Translations under genes and position numbers: made by a program
Shown: piece by piece, positions 8,303 to 16,156 of the stretch
Numbering within the stretch: the stretch's first letter is position 1
Layout of the letters: each line of letters begins with the position of its first letter
The notes under the pieces: generated by a model
Databases searched by the model: none
The model's input: only the letters and a program-made list of their open reading frames with translations
What the model was told of the DNA's origin: nothing
Assembly: GCF_030537745.1 (NCBI RefSeq)
Contig: NZ_JAUNVI010000033.1
Location: forward strand, 1-33,570
Direction of reading: 5' to 3'
Length of the DNA: 33,570 nt
From: Ornithinimicrobium sp.
GTDB lineage: Bacteria; Actinomycetota; Actinomycetes; Actinomycetales; Dermatophilaceae

Positions 8303-9527
8303 GGCGGCAGGGCGACCGCCGGGCGCCGGGTGGGCTCTGGCGTCCTTGGGGACGGCCATGCTGCTTGGCATGGCCACATGGTTCTCCGCGGGTGCGGTAG
8401 TTCCACAACTCGTCGACGAGTTCTCGCTCGGCGAGTCACAGACCGCCTGGTTGACGCTCGGGGTGCAGGTGGGCTTTGTCATCGGCGCCCTCGCGCTGGC
8501 GATCACCAGCATCGCGGACCGAATCCGCCCCAGGCAGCTGATGGCGCTCGGGGCTGCGGCTGCGGGATTGGTCAACCTGCTCTTGCTGGTGGCCACAGAA
8601 GGATGGCAGGTGATCGCCATCCGCATTTTGACCGGCGCGTGTCTCGCCGCCGTCTACCCTCCTGCCACAAAGGCCATCGCCACCTGGTACCGAACGTCCC
8701 GTGCGTTCGCGATCGCCGTGATGCTTGGGGCCTTGACGCTCGGCTCCGCCTCGCCCCACCTCGTCGCGACGGCCGGTGGGCTTAGCTGGACCTTCGTTGT
8801 GTGGGGAACCAGCACGCTCAGTCTGTTGGCGTGTCTCGTCGCGGCCTTGGTGGCGAAGGATGGGCCCTATCCATTCCCCCTGGCCGAGTTCAGCTTCACG
8901 CAAGCGCGTCAGGCATTCTCATCCCGGGCGGTACTGCTCACCTCCGTCGGCTACTTCGGGCACATGTGGGAGCTCTACGCCATGTGGTCGTGGTTTGGCC
9001 TCTTCATCGGCACGGTTCTCGCGTCGGATGGAGGCCCGCCCGCCAGTCGCACCGCCAGCTTTATCGCGTTCCTCGTGATCGGCATAGGTGCACTGGGCTG
9101 CCTTCTGGGTGGGTGGCTTGCCGAGCGACGCGGTAGCGCCTGGGTTGCCTCCCTCTCGATGTGGATCTCCGGGCCGTGCGCCTTGCTCATCGGCTGGCTG
9201 GCCGACGGCCCTGTCTGGTTGGTGGTGGCGGTCGCGTTGGTGTGGGGATTCTGGGTCATCCCTGACTCGCCCCAGTTCTCGGCGCTGATCACGCAAGTGG
9301 CGGACCAGCGGTATGTAGGCAGCACGCTGACCCTCCAGATGGCGCTGGGTTATGTCGTCACCATCCCCGTCGTCTGGCTCACGCCGGTGCTGTATCTACG
9401 GGTCGGTTGGGGTTGGACTTTCACGCTCCTCGCCCTCGGTCCACTGGTCGGGATCGTCGCTATGCGCGCGCTGCAGCGGGAGATGGCAGGGCAAGCGGAA
9501 CCGAGTGGGGCAGCGCCCCTGGCTTGA
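8286..9527 (+). CDS. MFS transporter
   Basis: About twelve hydrophobic segments spread over 413 residues, with a central loop near the middle, give the classic 6+6 major facilitator layout. An early motif ADRIRPRQLMALGA resembles the loop 2-3 signature. The substrate cannot be read from sequence. As last gene of the acid operon it could import the growth substrate or export a cleavage product. The start is uncertain: TTG 8283 and GTG 8286, 8292 and 8295 are all in frame, all overlapping the MaoC stop, and none has a clear ribosome site, which suggests translational coupling. It faces a convergent VOC gene at 9610; the 82 bases between show no convincing terminator. Confidence 0.88.
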   Translation: MRVVSEAAGRPPGAGWALASLGTAMLLGMATWFSAGAVVPQLVDEFSLGESQTAWLTLGVQVGFVIGALALAITSIADRIRPRQLMALGAAAAGLVNLLLLVATEGWQVIAIRILTGACLAAVYPPATKAIATWYRTSRAFAIAVMLGALTLGSASPHLVATAGGLSWTFVVWGTSTLSLLACLVAALVAKDGPYPFPLAEFSFTQARQAFSSRAVLLTSVGYFGHMWELYAMWSWFGLFIGTVLASDGGPPASRTASFIAFLVIGIGALGCLLGGWLAERRGSAWVASLSMWISGPCALLIGWLADGPVWLVVAVALVWGFWVIPDSPQFSALITQVADQRYVGSTLTLQMALGYVVTIPVVWLTPVLYLRVGWGWTFTLLALGPLVGIVAMRALQREMAGQAEPSGAAPLA

Positions 9528-9609
9528 AGCATGGGACCGCTAACGTTCTCCGCGGCGATCCTTCCGGTCGGGAGGCTATGACCTGTTCCCCTGATGTACC
9601 CCGAGCGTC

Positions 9610-9960
9610 TCACTCGTTGTACTGGGCCACGTTGACCACCTGGCCATCGGGGCTGCGGACGAAGAACCTGCGAATACCCCAGGGCTCGTCGGTGAGCGGG
9701 TGCACGATGTCGTACCCAAGACGCTGCGCATCTGCGTATGCGGCATCGACGTCATCGACCTTGACCGTCATCACGGAGTCCTGCGGTGCTGTCGCATCTT
9801 TGGTGACCACTTGAACGCAGGCGTCTGAGTCGGGGGAGGTGAAGCGGGCAACCCACCCTTGGTTCATGCCCTCCTCGGTGAGGCCGAGGAACCCGAAGAA
9901 TGCCCTGGCACGCTCAACGTCGACCGTGTGCAGGTTAGTGATGACCTCGATCGCCTTCAT
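9610..9960 (-). CDS. VOC family (glyoxalase/bleomycin resistance-like) protein
   Basis: This 116-residue protein has the two beta-alpha-beta-beta-beta modules of the vicinal oxygen chelate fold. The first covers residues 1-55 (ITNLHTVDVERARAFFGFLGL) and the second residues 62-116, ending SPDGQVVNVAQYNE. The members range from metal enzymes to drug-binding proteins, so no reaction can be assigned. The ATG at 9960 has only a weak GGGG upstream. The bases just upstream include TGCC/GGCA arms at 9961-9975, perhaps a small operator. It stands apart from its neighbours and is convergent with the MFS gene. Confidence 0.85.
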   Translation of the reverse strand: MKAIEVITNLHTVDVERARAFFGFLGLTEEGMNQGWVARFTSPDSDACVQVVTKDATAPQDSVMTVKVDDVDAAYADAQRLGYDIVHPLTDEPWGIRRFFVRSPDGQVVNVAQYNE

Positions 9961-10176
9961 TGCCCCAGTCTGGCACTTCGAACACCGTCGGTGCCGTCCG
10001 TAATAGAAAGTTCACGGAGAACATCCGCGTCGGCCGCTGAGGGCCAACGTCCAAACTGACGCGAGCAGGGCCTTTGTGGCGGTGGGTTGTAAGTGTCGGT
10101 GTCACAACTAGGGCTCTACGGGCGCTATCACAAGGCCGTTGCATGACGGTCCGACGTTGAACCGACAGGTGAATGT

Positions 10177-10193
10177 GCGGCAGCGCCTGCCGC
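10177..10193 (-). terminator. Short perfect hairpin downstream of a VOC gene
   Basis: GCGGCAG (10177-10183) and CTGCCGC (10187-10193) pair perfectly around a three-base loop, 20 bases past the stop of the VOC gene read on the minus strand. No long T-run follows, so termination is plausible but not certain. Confidence 0.45.
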
Positions 10194-10212
10194 GGGGTCT
10201 GATCAGGCGGGG

Positions 10213-10593
10213 TCACTCGATTTCGGAAGTAAGCTCGTGAGGGGCGGCGACGCAGAATTCGTTGCCCTCAGGGTCGCCAAGGGTCACCCATGTTGCACCA
10301 TCTTCGGACTTGCGGTGCAGGAGGCGGGCGCCCAAGCCGACCAACCGCTCGACCTCACCTTCCAGATCTTCGACGCTCAGGTCCAGGTGCCAGCGGTTCC
10401 TGCCAGCTTTCGCCTCCGGCACCCGCACAAACATGAGCGACGGCGAATCCCTTGGCCGCCGCGCCCCCCCTATGGCCGCAAACTCGGCCGTGGCACCAGG
10501 GCCGACTTCCCAGTCGAGGACCGCGGCCCAGAAGGTGGCGAGATTGCCTGCATCCTCGGAGTCGACGGTGACCGTGGACATGGAAGCGACCAT
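10213..10593 (-). CDS. VOC family protein, Glyoxalase-like type
   Basis: This protein has 126 residues from the ATG at 10593, or 122 from the ATG at 10581, which would begin MSTVTVDSED. It has the VOC fold with paired modules: ATFWAAVLDWEVG near the start, RWHLDLSVEDLEGEVERLVGLGA in the middle, and WVTLGDPEGNEFCV at the end. The WHLDL and DPEGNEFCV segments are typical of the Glyoxalase-like (Glyoxalase_6) subgroup common in actinobacteria. Neither start has a clear ribosome site; the frame is open to 10773, but that extra text is Pro/Arg/Gly-rich and not family-like. No partner gene suggests a substrate. Confidence 0.82.
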   Translation of the reverse strand: MVASMSTVTVDSEDAGNLATFWAAVLDWEVGPGATAEFAAIGGARRPRDSPSLMFVRVPEAKAGRNRWHLDLSVEDLEGEVERLVGLGARLLHRKSEDGATWVTLGDPEGNEFCVAAPHELTSEIE

Positions 10594-11406
10594 GACGGTC
10601 ACAGTAACAGCGGCTCTAGCCAGGGGGGCAGGGCCTGAGATGTCCTCCGGGGGAGGCCGCGGCCGGCCACCCACGATGACTTCCATGGACCCCGGCAGCC
10701 GGACCGAGCACGAGTGAGCAGAAGGCACCATGAGGGCTGTCACAAAACCTTCGCATTTCCCGAGGGGGCGCATCGTCGCAGTTCACAGGGCCCGGCATCC
10801 GTTTCCCGCCACCTCCAGCCACGTGTCTCACGATGTGCGCCGTCGACAGTCTCAGCAGCGCCGGTTTTCGGCGTCACGGCGCGGTTCTCAGGCTTTGGGC
10901 GGAGTCATAGCCTGCGGTTCCTCGGACCGACAGGCTCCTCCCCCATCACCAAGGTCCTGTCCCTTCCGCAGCAATCGCAACTGATGCGCGTGGGTTCTTT
11001 TATGGGAATCTCTCCCGCACGTTCCTGACCAGTTGCTTTTGTACGTGAACCATCCCTCGTCTCCGCCTCTCGCCTGGGCGCCTCACCATCCGCTTCCGGG
11101 ACGTGGCATCGCCGTCATGTCGATGGTCGCGACATCACTCAAGGGCCGAATGGCATGCGGTGCCTTCTCCTCGAGGCCAAGGGAGAGGGTACCGACGGCC
11201 ACCGCCACGGCGGCCGTCGCCCGTGTCATATCGCCCACTATGACGCAGCAGACAGACGTTCGGCCGCGTGCATGGTCGTGACATTGCTGTACCGCCGAAT
11301 ACAGTGCGTCGACAGCGCCCAGCGGAGGACGGGAGAAGAGGTCTATCACGCAGCGGGCCAGGCGTCATCCCCGACCACTAGAAGGAGACGCTCGACCGGT
11401 CTACCC
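10594..11406. other. Long intergenic region without a supportable gene
   Basis: These 813 bases separate a VOC gene from the stop of the ATPase-associated small gene. Several short open frames exist on both strands, but none has a good start, family resemblance or the third-position GC pattern of the neighbours. One perfect dyad, CGACGGCC/GGCCGTCG at 11193-11219 with an 11-base loop, could be the terminator or an operator. The region may hold the left boundary of the defence island or gene debris. Confidence 0.5.
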
Positions 11407-11757
11407 CTATAACTCCCCGGCGGTCTCGTACGCATACAACTCCACCAAGTCAGCGACTACCTGCTCCCACTCATCAACCATGGCAAATGTCACACCAACC
11501 ATGGACGACCGGCCGTGCAAGACGTCAGAAGATCTACGGTAACAATACTGAGCCAACTTGATGACGCGATACGCATCCGACCATCGAACGTTAGTAGGGT
11601 CAGGCAGCAGAGCCAAAAGCTTAGTAGCGACCCGGCTTTGCCTCGGGACGCCTGAGACCGCTGTAGCATAGGCGCGAGCGGCCACAATTTCGATCTGCAC
11701 TCGCAGCGCCTGTATGCGCACGCGCAGGAACGTCTCTTCGGGTAGATCCTCAAGCAT
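11407..11757 (-). CDS. Small helical protein with HEPN-like RxxxxxHG motif, partner of the ATPase
   Basis: I do not recognise the family of this 116-residue protein. It is predicted mostly helical. Its one striking feature is YRRSSDVLHG at residues 73-82, giving R75-x5-H81-G. This resembles the R-x4-6-H motif of HEPN ribonuclease domains, where the sequence often ends in HG. The start at 11757 overlaps the end of the upstream ATPase gene by eight bases, so the two are one operon and translation is probably coupled. A small helical effector or regulator of the ATPase is the likely role; RNase activity is inference from one motif. Like the ATPase gene, it is visibly more A+T-rich than the flanking genes. 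Confidence 0.75.
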   Translation of the reverse strand: MLEDLPEETFLRVRIQALRVQIEIVAARAYATAVSGVPRQSRVATKLLALLPDPTNVRWSDAYRVIKLAQYCYRRSSDVLHGRSSMVGVTFAMVDEWEQVVADLVELYAYETAGEL

Positions 11758-14164
11758 CTACTATTCCTTGGCATGCCTCGACCGCATCTGCAATCTCAGC
11801 GTCCGTTGCGGCGGTATTCGGCTCGTTTCCGTGTGCCGCACTATTCCATCGCTGTAGATGATTCTTTAAGTGCGTGGCAGCGTCGGAGATTCGGGTGAGG
11901 GACTCCTCGGACAGGGGCAGGTCCGCGGCTGCGCGAAAGCGCTGGACCGTTGTGCCTACATCCTGACGGTCAAGGCGCTCTAGCCATTCCTTCGGGTTTG
12001 AGCCACTTCGCACCGCCTCGCGGGTCACGAGTATACGCAGGGCGTTGTCAACTGCCTGCCGACAGAGCCCTCGCACAGCTACGGTCAAACCGAGCCTCTG
12101 CGCCTGGTCAGTGGCCAGAGCCAAAAGCGCCCTTGCATCGTCCAACAACGTCCGCCACATTGGACCGACTTCGAAAACGTCGATTACCTGACTGTCTGGG
12201 TTTCTGCGTATAGACCGGGAGTCGAGATTGTTCGGCGAGGCCAGGAGATGCTCTCGAAGCCGCTCGTCATGCGTCAGGACCACCACACGCCTGTGCTTGG
12301 ACAACTCGATCAGTTGGCGAGCGATCCAATCAACCCTGAGTTCATCGAAGGAGTGCACGGGGTCATCTATCAAAAGAAAGCCGAACGGCCCATCCTTCGC
12401 CATCGACAGCGCTGGAGCCAGCAGAACGGCGTTTCTTTGACCTGCGCTAAGCATCCCCAGTTCGAGCACACGGCCCGACTTGTCCTTCAGAACAAGGTCA
12501 GCCTGCCTCTTCTGAACCGAAAGTTGAGATAATCGCAGTCCGGCGTCGTGAAGCAAAGCCTCGATCGTCTCATTGGTTGCGACCTCTAAGGAATCCAGCC
12601 GTCGCTTCTTCAGCCGCTTCTCAAGGTCGTCAAGGCGGGCCTTAGCGTCGGACCAGCGCCGCGCCTGCATCGCGTCCTCTCGACTGATCAACCACGTTGC
12701 CTGAAAGTCGCGCAGAGCCGCCGCCTGAGCCGCACGCCAGGCAGACTCCGCCGAGGCTCGCTCAGCCGCGCGCGCAGATTCGCTGTTGAAGCGTTCGGAG
12801 CGAATAGTGTCGAACGTCTGTCGCGCTAGCGCGACAGATTCAGGCATCGCGACGGCCCCTTCGTGAAGGACGTCCTCAAGCTTCTGCACAAGTTGATGCG
12901 CTTCTTCTAAGCAAGCTGTGTCATCCGGTGCGCCTGCAGCCATAAGCCTAGGTAAAACGCCCCGGGCCTCCACTAGGAAAGCCGAGAGCGAGGAACTCCA
13001 TGCTCTAAGACTGGCGGTCGCGGCCTCTTGGTGAGCCACGGTTTGCTTGAGATGTTCGCGCCATGGGACGTCTGAGCCACATACAGGGCACGGTCCAGAT
13101 AGTGACTCGCTCGCGGCTGCCTGATCTAACATATTAAGCGCGGCCGTCGCAGCCAATGCTGACACACCACTGTCCGCCATGAGGCCCTCTAGCGCCCGGA
13201 CTGCCGCTTCTGTTGCCTCGGTAAAGGAGCCTATGTCAACGGCCTCATATCCGGCTGTCGACTGTTCATCCTTAGATAGTCCGTTCCGAGACCACCAAGT
13301 CCTAGGGTCCTCGTCCAAGTCATAAGAACTGGTTACCAACCGTTGTCGATCGAACCTTATTTCTGCTTCCTGCAACCTTCGTTCGCCGACGCGAAACGCA
13401 TCCTCAATTCGTTTCTTTGCAGCTTCGCTGTGGCGGCTCTGAGCCTCAATTTCCTCCGCGACTTGCGTGAAGCAACCTCCAAGCACTAGCATTCGTGACA
13501 GGTACTCTTGGAGATCCTTCGACCGCTGAATGTATTGCTCCCAGGTTGCATATGCATATGTGGGGCTATATGCATACAAGGCGGACCGCCAAGCTGCCGA
13601 TAGGTCTATCGGCGCCTCGATGCCTTCGGCGGATAGAAGGCGCGCCGAGGAGGTAACCATCTGACCGTCCGTGAGCGCGCTGGCCATGGTGAGCCTACGA
13701 CCGTCGGCATTGGACAATTCGATCTCTATGCACGCTTCAGCCGCCCTGTCGTTCGTTAGAACTGGCTCCCAAACCGGATAGTTGCCACCAGTACCTTCCC
13801 TACGTTCTACCGACGCATCCACAGATTGGTGCAGCCCGACATCGATTGCATCACTGATGCTCGATTTGCCCGACCCGTTCGGGCCGTGGATAACCGTTAT
13901 GCCAGGGGTCGGGTCGAAGGAAAATCTGAGGCCATTGGGTGGGACGCCACGGAAACCACTCACTGTGACGTTGGTTAGCCACCATGGTGATTCACTCGTC
14001 GCTGGATCCCAGCCGCCTGAGGAAGAAGTCGTGCCTCCGCAGGACTCGACGATCTCCAGGAGCGTGACCCAACTCTGCTTGACCGCATCTGAGGTGGCCC
14101 TCGAGTGGGCACCCACAATCTCCGCCGAGAGGTCAGCGAAGGAGAGTACAGACAGTTTTGACAT
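11750..14164 (-). CDS. Rad50/RloC-like ABC ATPase with CxxC hook
   Basis: This 804-residue protein is an SMC/Rad50-type ATPase. Motifs in order: Walker A GPNGSGKSS (94-102), a helical region to about 280, a zinc-hook-like GPCPVCGSD (358-365), a second coiled region (about 465-530), the signature LSAGQRNAV (572-580), Walker B LLIDDPVHSFD (597-607) and the H-loop VVLTHDERL (628-636). A helical C-terminal domain (about 670-804) carries CRQAVDNALR and, near the end, R772-x5-H778-G, similar to HEPN nuclease motifs. A long N-terminal stretch (1-60) precedes the ATPase. The ATG has GGGGAGG upstream. The architecture recalls RloC/PrrC-type anticodon nucleases, where an ATPase controls a C-terminal RNase, but the match is not close enough to name it. 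Base composition is lower in GC than its neighbours, which suggests transfer. A defence role is likely. Confidence 0.88.
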   Translation of the reverse strand: MSKLSVLSFADLSAEIVGAHSRATSDAVKQSWVTLLEIVESCGGTTSSSGGWDPATSESPWWLTNVTVSGFRGVPPNGLRFSFDPTPGITVIHGPNGSGKSSISDAIDVGLHQSVDASVERREGTGGNYPVWEPVLTNDRAAEACIEIELSNADGRRLTMASALTDGQMVTSSARLLSAEGIEAPIDLSAAWRSALYAYSPTYAYATWEQYIQRSKDLQEYLSRMLVLGGCFTQVAEEIEAQSRHSEAAKKRIEDAFRVGERRLQEAEIRFDRQRLVTSSYDLDEDPRTWWSRNGLSKDEQSTAGYEAVDIGSFTEATEAAVRALEGLMADSGVSALAATAALNMLDQAAASESLSGPCPVCGSDVPWREHLKQTVAHQEAATASLRAWSSSLSAFLVEARGVLPRLMAAGAPDDTACLEEAHQLVQKLEDVLHEGAVAMPESVALARQTFDTIRSERFNSESARAAERASAESAWRAAQAAALRDFQATWLISREDAMQARRWSDAKARLDDLEKRLKKRRLDSLEVATNETIEALLHDAGLRLSQLSVQKRQADLVLKDKSGRVLELGMLSAGQRNAVLLAPALSMAKDGPFGFLLIDDPVHSFDELRVDWIARQLIELSKHRRVVVLTHDERLREHLLASPNNLDSRSIRRNPDSQVIDVFEVGPMWRTLLDDARALLALATDQAQRLGLTVAVRGLCRQAVDNALRILVTREAVRSGSNPKEWLERLDRQDVGTTVQRFRAAADLPLSEESLTRISDAATHLKNHLQRWNSAAHGNEPNTAATDAEIADAVEACQGIVDA

Positions 14165-14533
14165 TGGCGCCTCCCCACCGTTGGGAAAAGTCTAGCCTCC
14201 GCAGGCAAGACACAGCCCTACCCGACACGCGGTGGCCATGTGGGCGGCACCGACGCTGGTGGCAAGGCACTTCGGAACGGGCGTGCGTAGGCACCGCCGC
14301 GGTCCGACACGGCACAGGCTCGACTGGCCAGATGACCTGCCGTGAGAGTCCTCCATGACCGACGCTGGTGGTGTCCCTGCCCGCGTAAGCCCTAGTGTGG
14401 CGCCGCAGCGCCCGATGACAAGACGCACGACGTCCGCTGTTGCCGCCTGTCCGTCATCTTGGGCCTCCACGACCCGCCTGTTGCCGCCTGGTCTCCTCAG
14501 GAACCGCTAGGCGTCGGTGGGTGTGTCGGTGCT
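14165..14533. other. Divergent intergenic region with short direct repeats
   Basis: This region separates the divergent ATPase operon and the 14534 gene. I see no gene in it. CTGTTGCCGCCTG occurs twice, at 14437-14449 and 14478-14490, 41 bases apart. ACCGACGCTGGTGG also occurs twice, about 100 bases apart (near 14247 and 14349). These could be binding sites or recombination debris. It presumably holds promoters for both directions, but no clear -10/-35 pair stands out. Confidence 0.45.
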
Positions 14534-15133
14534 TTGAGCGAGGCTCTTGTCAGGTCGAGGATTCTCCTCGATCGTGAGAGTTGGGAAATCGCCTTGAGCG
14601 AGCAGCAGAAGGACGCCCATGAGACGTGGGTGAGCGGAGCGGTCGCGATGATGAAGCAGAACGTGCCAGCCCGGCACATATGGGACCGGCTTGCCCGGCT
14701 ACTTGGCTATGCCGAGATCACATGGCTCGACGGTTCCGTCCGCGACGAGCAAGGCAGGCTGTCGGGCCAGCTCGTGGTGTTCACCGAGCAGCACGTGGCG
14801 GTCGTCGATCTTCGCGAGGAGTTGCACAGCCATCAGCGCGGATTCGCGGGGCCGCGTGAAGGCCGCAGCGACGTGCGCATCATGGCACGCTCGTCGCTGC
14901 TCCAGATCGAGTCCCTTATGGACGAGGACGTGCCGCGACAGAACTCTCGTCACGCCTGGGATCGGCTGGGACCCCGGGGCGAGCTACAGGACGCCTGGCC
15001 ATGGGATGCACCAATGGTGCTTGTCTACCCGAGCATGCAAGTGACTGTGAACGGCAGGGTGAGAGAGGCCCTCGACGTCGACATCAACATGACCGATTTT
15101 ATGTTGACCCTGTTGGGGGACCTTGCCGCCTGA
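14534..15133 (+). CDS. Unrecognised island protein, possible PH-like fold
   Basis: The product has about 199 residues from the TTG at 14534. The frame is open back to a TTG at 14459, and a later TTG at 14594 is also possible; none has a strong ribosome site, so the start is unsure. The N-terminal part is helical (SEQQKDAHETWVSGAVAMMKQN). The central part alternates short strands, with SGQLVVFTEQHVAVVDL resembling the strand pattern of bacterial PH-like domains, and the last third has MQVTVNGRVREALDVDI. I see no enzyme motif. It lies between the ATPase pair and Hachiman genes, so it may be an island accessory gene. No function is assigned. Confidence 0.65.
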   Translation: MSEALVRSRILLDRESWEIALSEQQKDAHETWVSGAVAMMKQNVPARHIWDRLARLLGYAEITWLDGSVRDEQGRLSGQLVVFTEQHVAVVDLREELHSHQRGFAGPREGRSDVRIMARSSLLQIESLMDEDVPRQNSRHAWDRLGPRGELQDAWPWDAPMVLVYPSMQVTVNGRVREALDVDINMTDFMLTLLGDLAA

Positions 15134-15249
15134 AGGTTGGCCGTTGGCAATCCGGCCCTGCGACCATCCTCATCTGCCGCGGGTCGCTCGTTCCCCAGGC
15201 GCGTCAAACACCGCGAAGGGTACGTAGCGGGTCGTACTGCAAATCTTTG

Positions 15250-15273
15250 ACGGTGCCGCCTCAGCGCCACCGT
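15250..15273 (-). terminator. Possible hairpin terminator of the VOC gene
   Basis: ACGGTG (15250-15255) and CACCGT (15268-15273) can pair across a 12-base loop. On the minus strand the hairpin is followed by AAAGATTT, weakly terminator-like. It lies just past the stop at 15278 and between convergent genes. Confidence 0.35.
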
Positions 15274-15277
15274 TACG

Positions 15278-15697
15278 TCACTCGGCGGGCCTGTCTTTCG
15301 GACGGGGCCACCAGAACTCGAGCTGGATGTTGTCGGGGTCGCGAAAGACAAGTGCGGTGCCCGAACCCGATGGCGAATCCGTGACCGGGGAGTGGTCCAC
15401 CCCGAGCTTGCTGAGCCGTGCCTCCCACTGCTCCAACTCGTTCCGGTCCGACACGGTGAACCCCACGTGGTCCAGCCCCGGCCGGTGCTCGTCGAAGCGT
15501 TCGGCGATCTGTTCGTGATGCTGGATGAGCCCGATGACGAGCCCGGTCGCTGGGTGGACGAGAACGATCATGATGCGGTTGTCGAGGTCCGAGCGACGCG
15601 CACGGCGCAGTCCCAGCGTGTCGACGTACCAGGCCGCGCTCCTCTCCGCGTCCGAGACCGTCAGGTCGAGGTGACTGATCGTGCTGAACGAGGGCAT
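15278..15697 (-). CDS. VOC family protein
   Basis: This 139-residue protein has a clear glyoxalase-type VOC fold. Module one contains ISHLDLTVSDAERSAAWYVDTLGL, and module two contains LDHVGFTVSDRNELEQWEARLSKLGV and ends FRDPDNIQLEFWW. The His of HLDL, the His of DHVGF and the Glu of LEFWW sit at the usual metal-ligand positions, so a metal enzyme is plausible. The ATG at 15697 has AAGGAG eight bases upstream, which decides the start over the open frame to 15844. Homologues act on small carbonyl or aromatic compounds or carry resistance. It stands between the 14534 gene and the Hachiman genes with no clear partner. Confidence 0.9.
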   Translation of the reverse strand: MPSFSTISHLDLTVSDAERSAAWYVDTLGLRRARRSDLDNRIMIVLVHPATGLVIGLIQHHEQIAERFDEHRPGLDHVGFTVSDRNELEQWEARLSKLGVDHSPVTDSPSGSGTALVFRDPDNIQLEFWWPRPKDRPAE

Positions 15698-15830
15698 GGA
15701 CGTTGCTCCTTCTCTTTGGGCCCACGCTACCGACGGCCGCCTGAAGCCAGCCCGCGGACTCCCATGTTCTCCCCAGCAGCGGTACACCAATGAGCCTGGG
15801 GCACCTGCACTATGCCCGGAGTCATCAGGA

Positions 15831-15854
15831 GTGACCCATTCCACCGCGTTTGAC
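15831..15854 (+). repeat. 24-base direct repeat, left copy flanking hamAB
   Basis: The sequence from 15831 matches that from 20759 at 21 of 24 positions. The longest exact core is CATTCCACCGCGTT (15837-15850). The two copies bracket hamA and hamB, about 4.9 kb apart, in the same orientation. This could be the footprint of insertion of a cassette, or chance copies of an extragenic repeat. Confidence 0.6.
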
Positions 15855-15989
15855 CATCCGACCCGCGTGCGTCGATCCGCCCACTTAGACGCAGCACAGG
15901 CCGGCGGGTGTCAGCACTCAGCGACGCGCCATTCGGGATCCGTCTTTCGCTGAGCAGGCCCGCGAGGGCCCGGTACGACCGTCGGGTTG

Positions 15990-16010
15990 GCGCGGCCAGA
16001 TCGGCCGCGC
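15990..16010. repeat. Perfect 8-bp inverted repeat
   Basis: GCGCGGCC (15990-15997) and GGCCGCGC (16003-16010) are exact reverse complements around a five-base loop, about 150 bases upstream of hamA. There is no T-run on either strand, so it may be an operator or a barrier hairpin rather than a terminator. Confidence 0.6.
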
Positions 16011-16156
16011 AGTCTGGCGAGGTTCGCGCGCCGCGCGAATCAATGATTGTGTAGATGAAGCCGCCTCGCCTGCGCATGCGCTCTTTGCGTGTATATATGG
16101 AGACCTGTACTGTTCGGGCGCCGAGATGGCGGGCGTAGAGAAGCGGGGCGTGCATC

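Larger units (their letters stand above)
15698..16156. other. Intergenic region upstream of the Hachiman genes
   Basis: These 459 bases carry promoters for the VOC gene (minus) and presumably for hamA (plus). Three things are visible: the left copy of a 24-base direct repeat at 15831, a perfect hairpin at 15990-16010, and a TATATA at 16092-16097 that could be a -10 box 60 bases before hamA, though no good -35 stands in front of it. I see no gene here. Confidence 0.5.

Noticed and set aside
11083..11349. 88-codon minus-strand frame
   Set aside because: No ribosome site, no family resemblance and competing frames of equal length on the other strand.
11750..14164. Naming the ATPase RloC or SbcC
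   Set aside because: It has the hook and ATPase motifs, but the extended N-terminus and C-terminal domain do not clearly match either family, and no SbcD-like nuclease is adjacent.
14908..14918. 11-base match to the tRNA T-arm region as a left attachment site
   Set aside because: It lies inside a coding region, is very short and lacks the rest of the tRNA 3' end, so chance is the better explanation.
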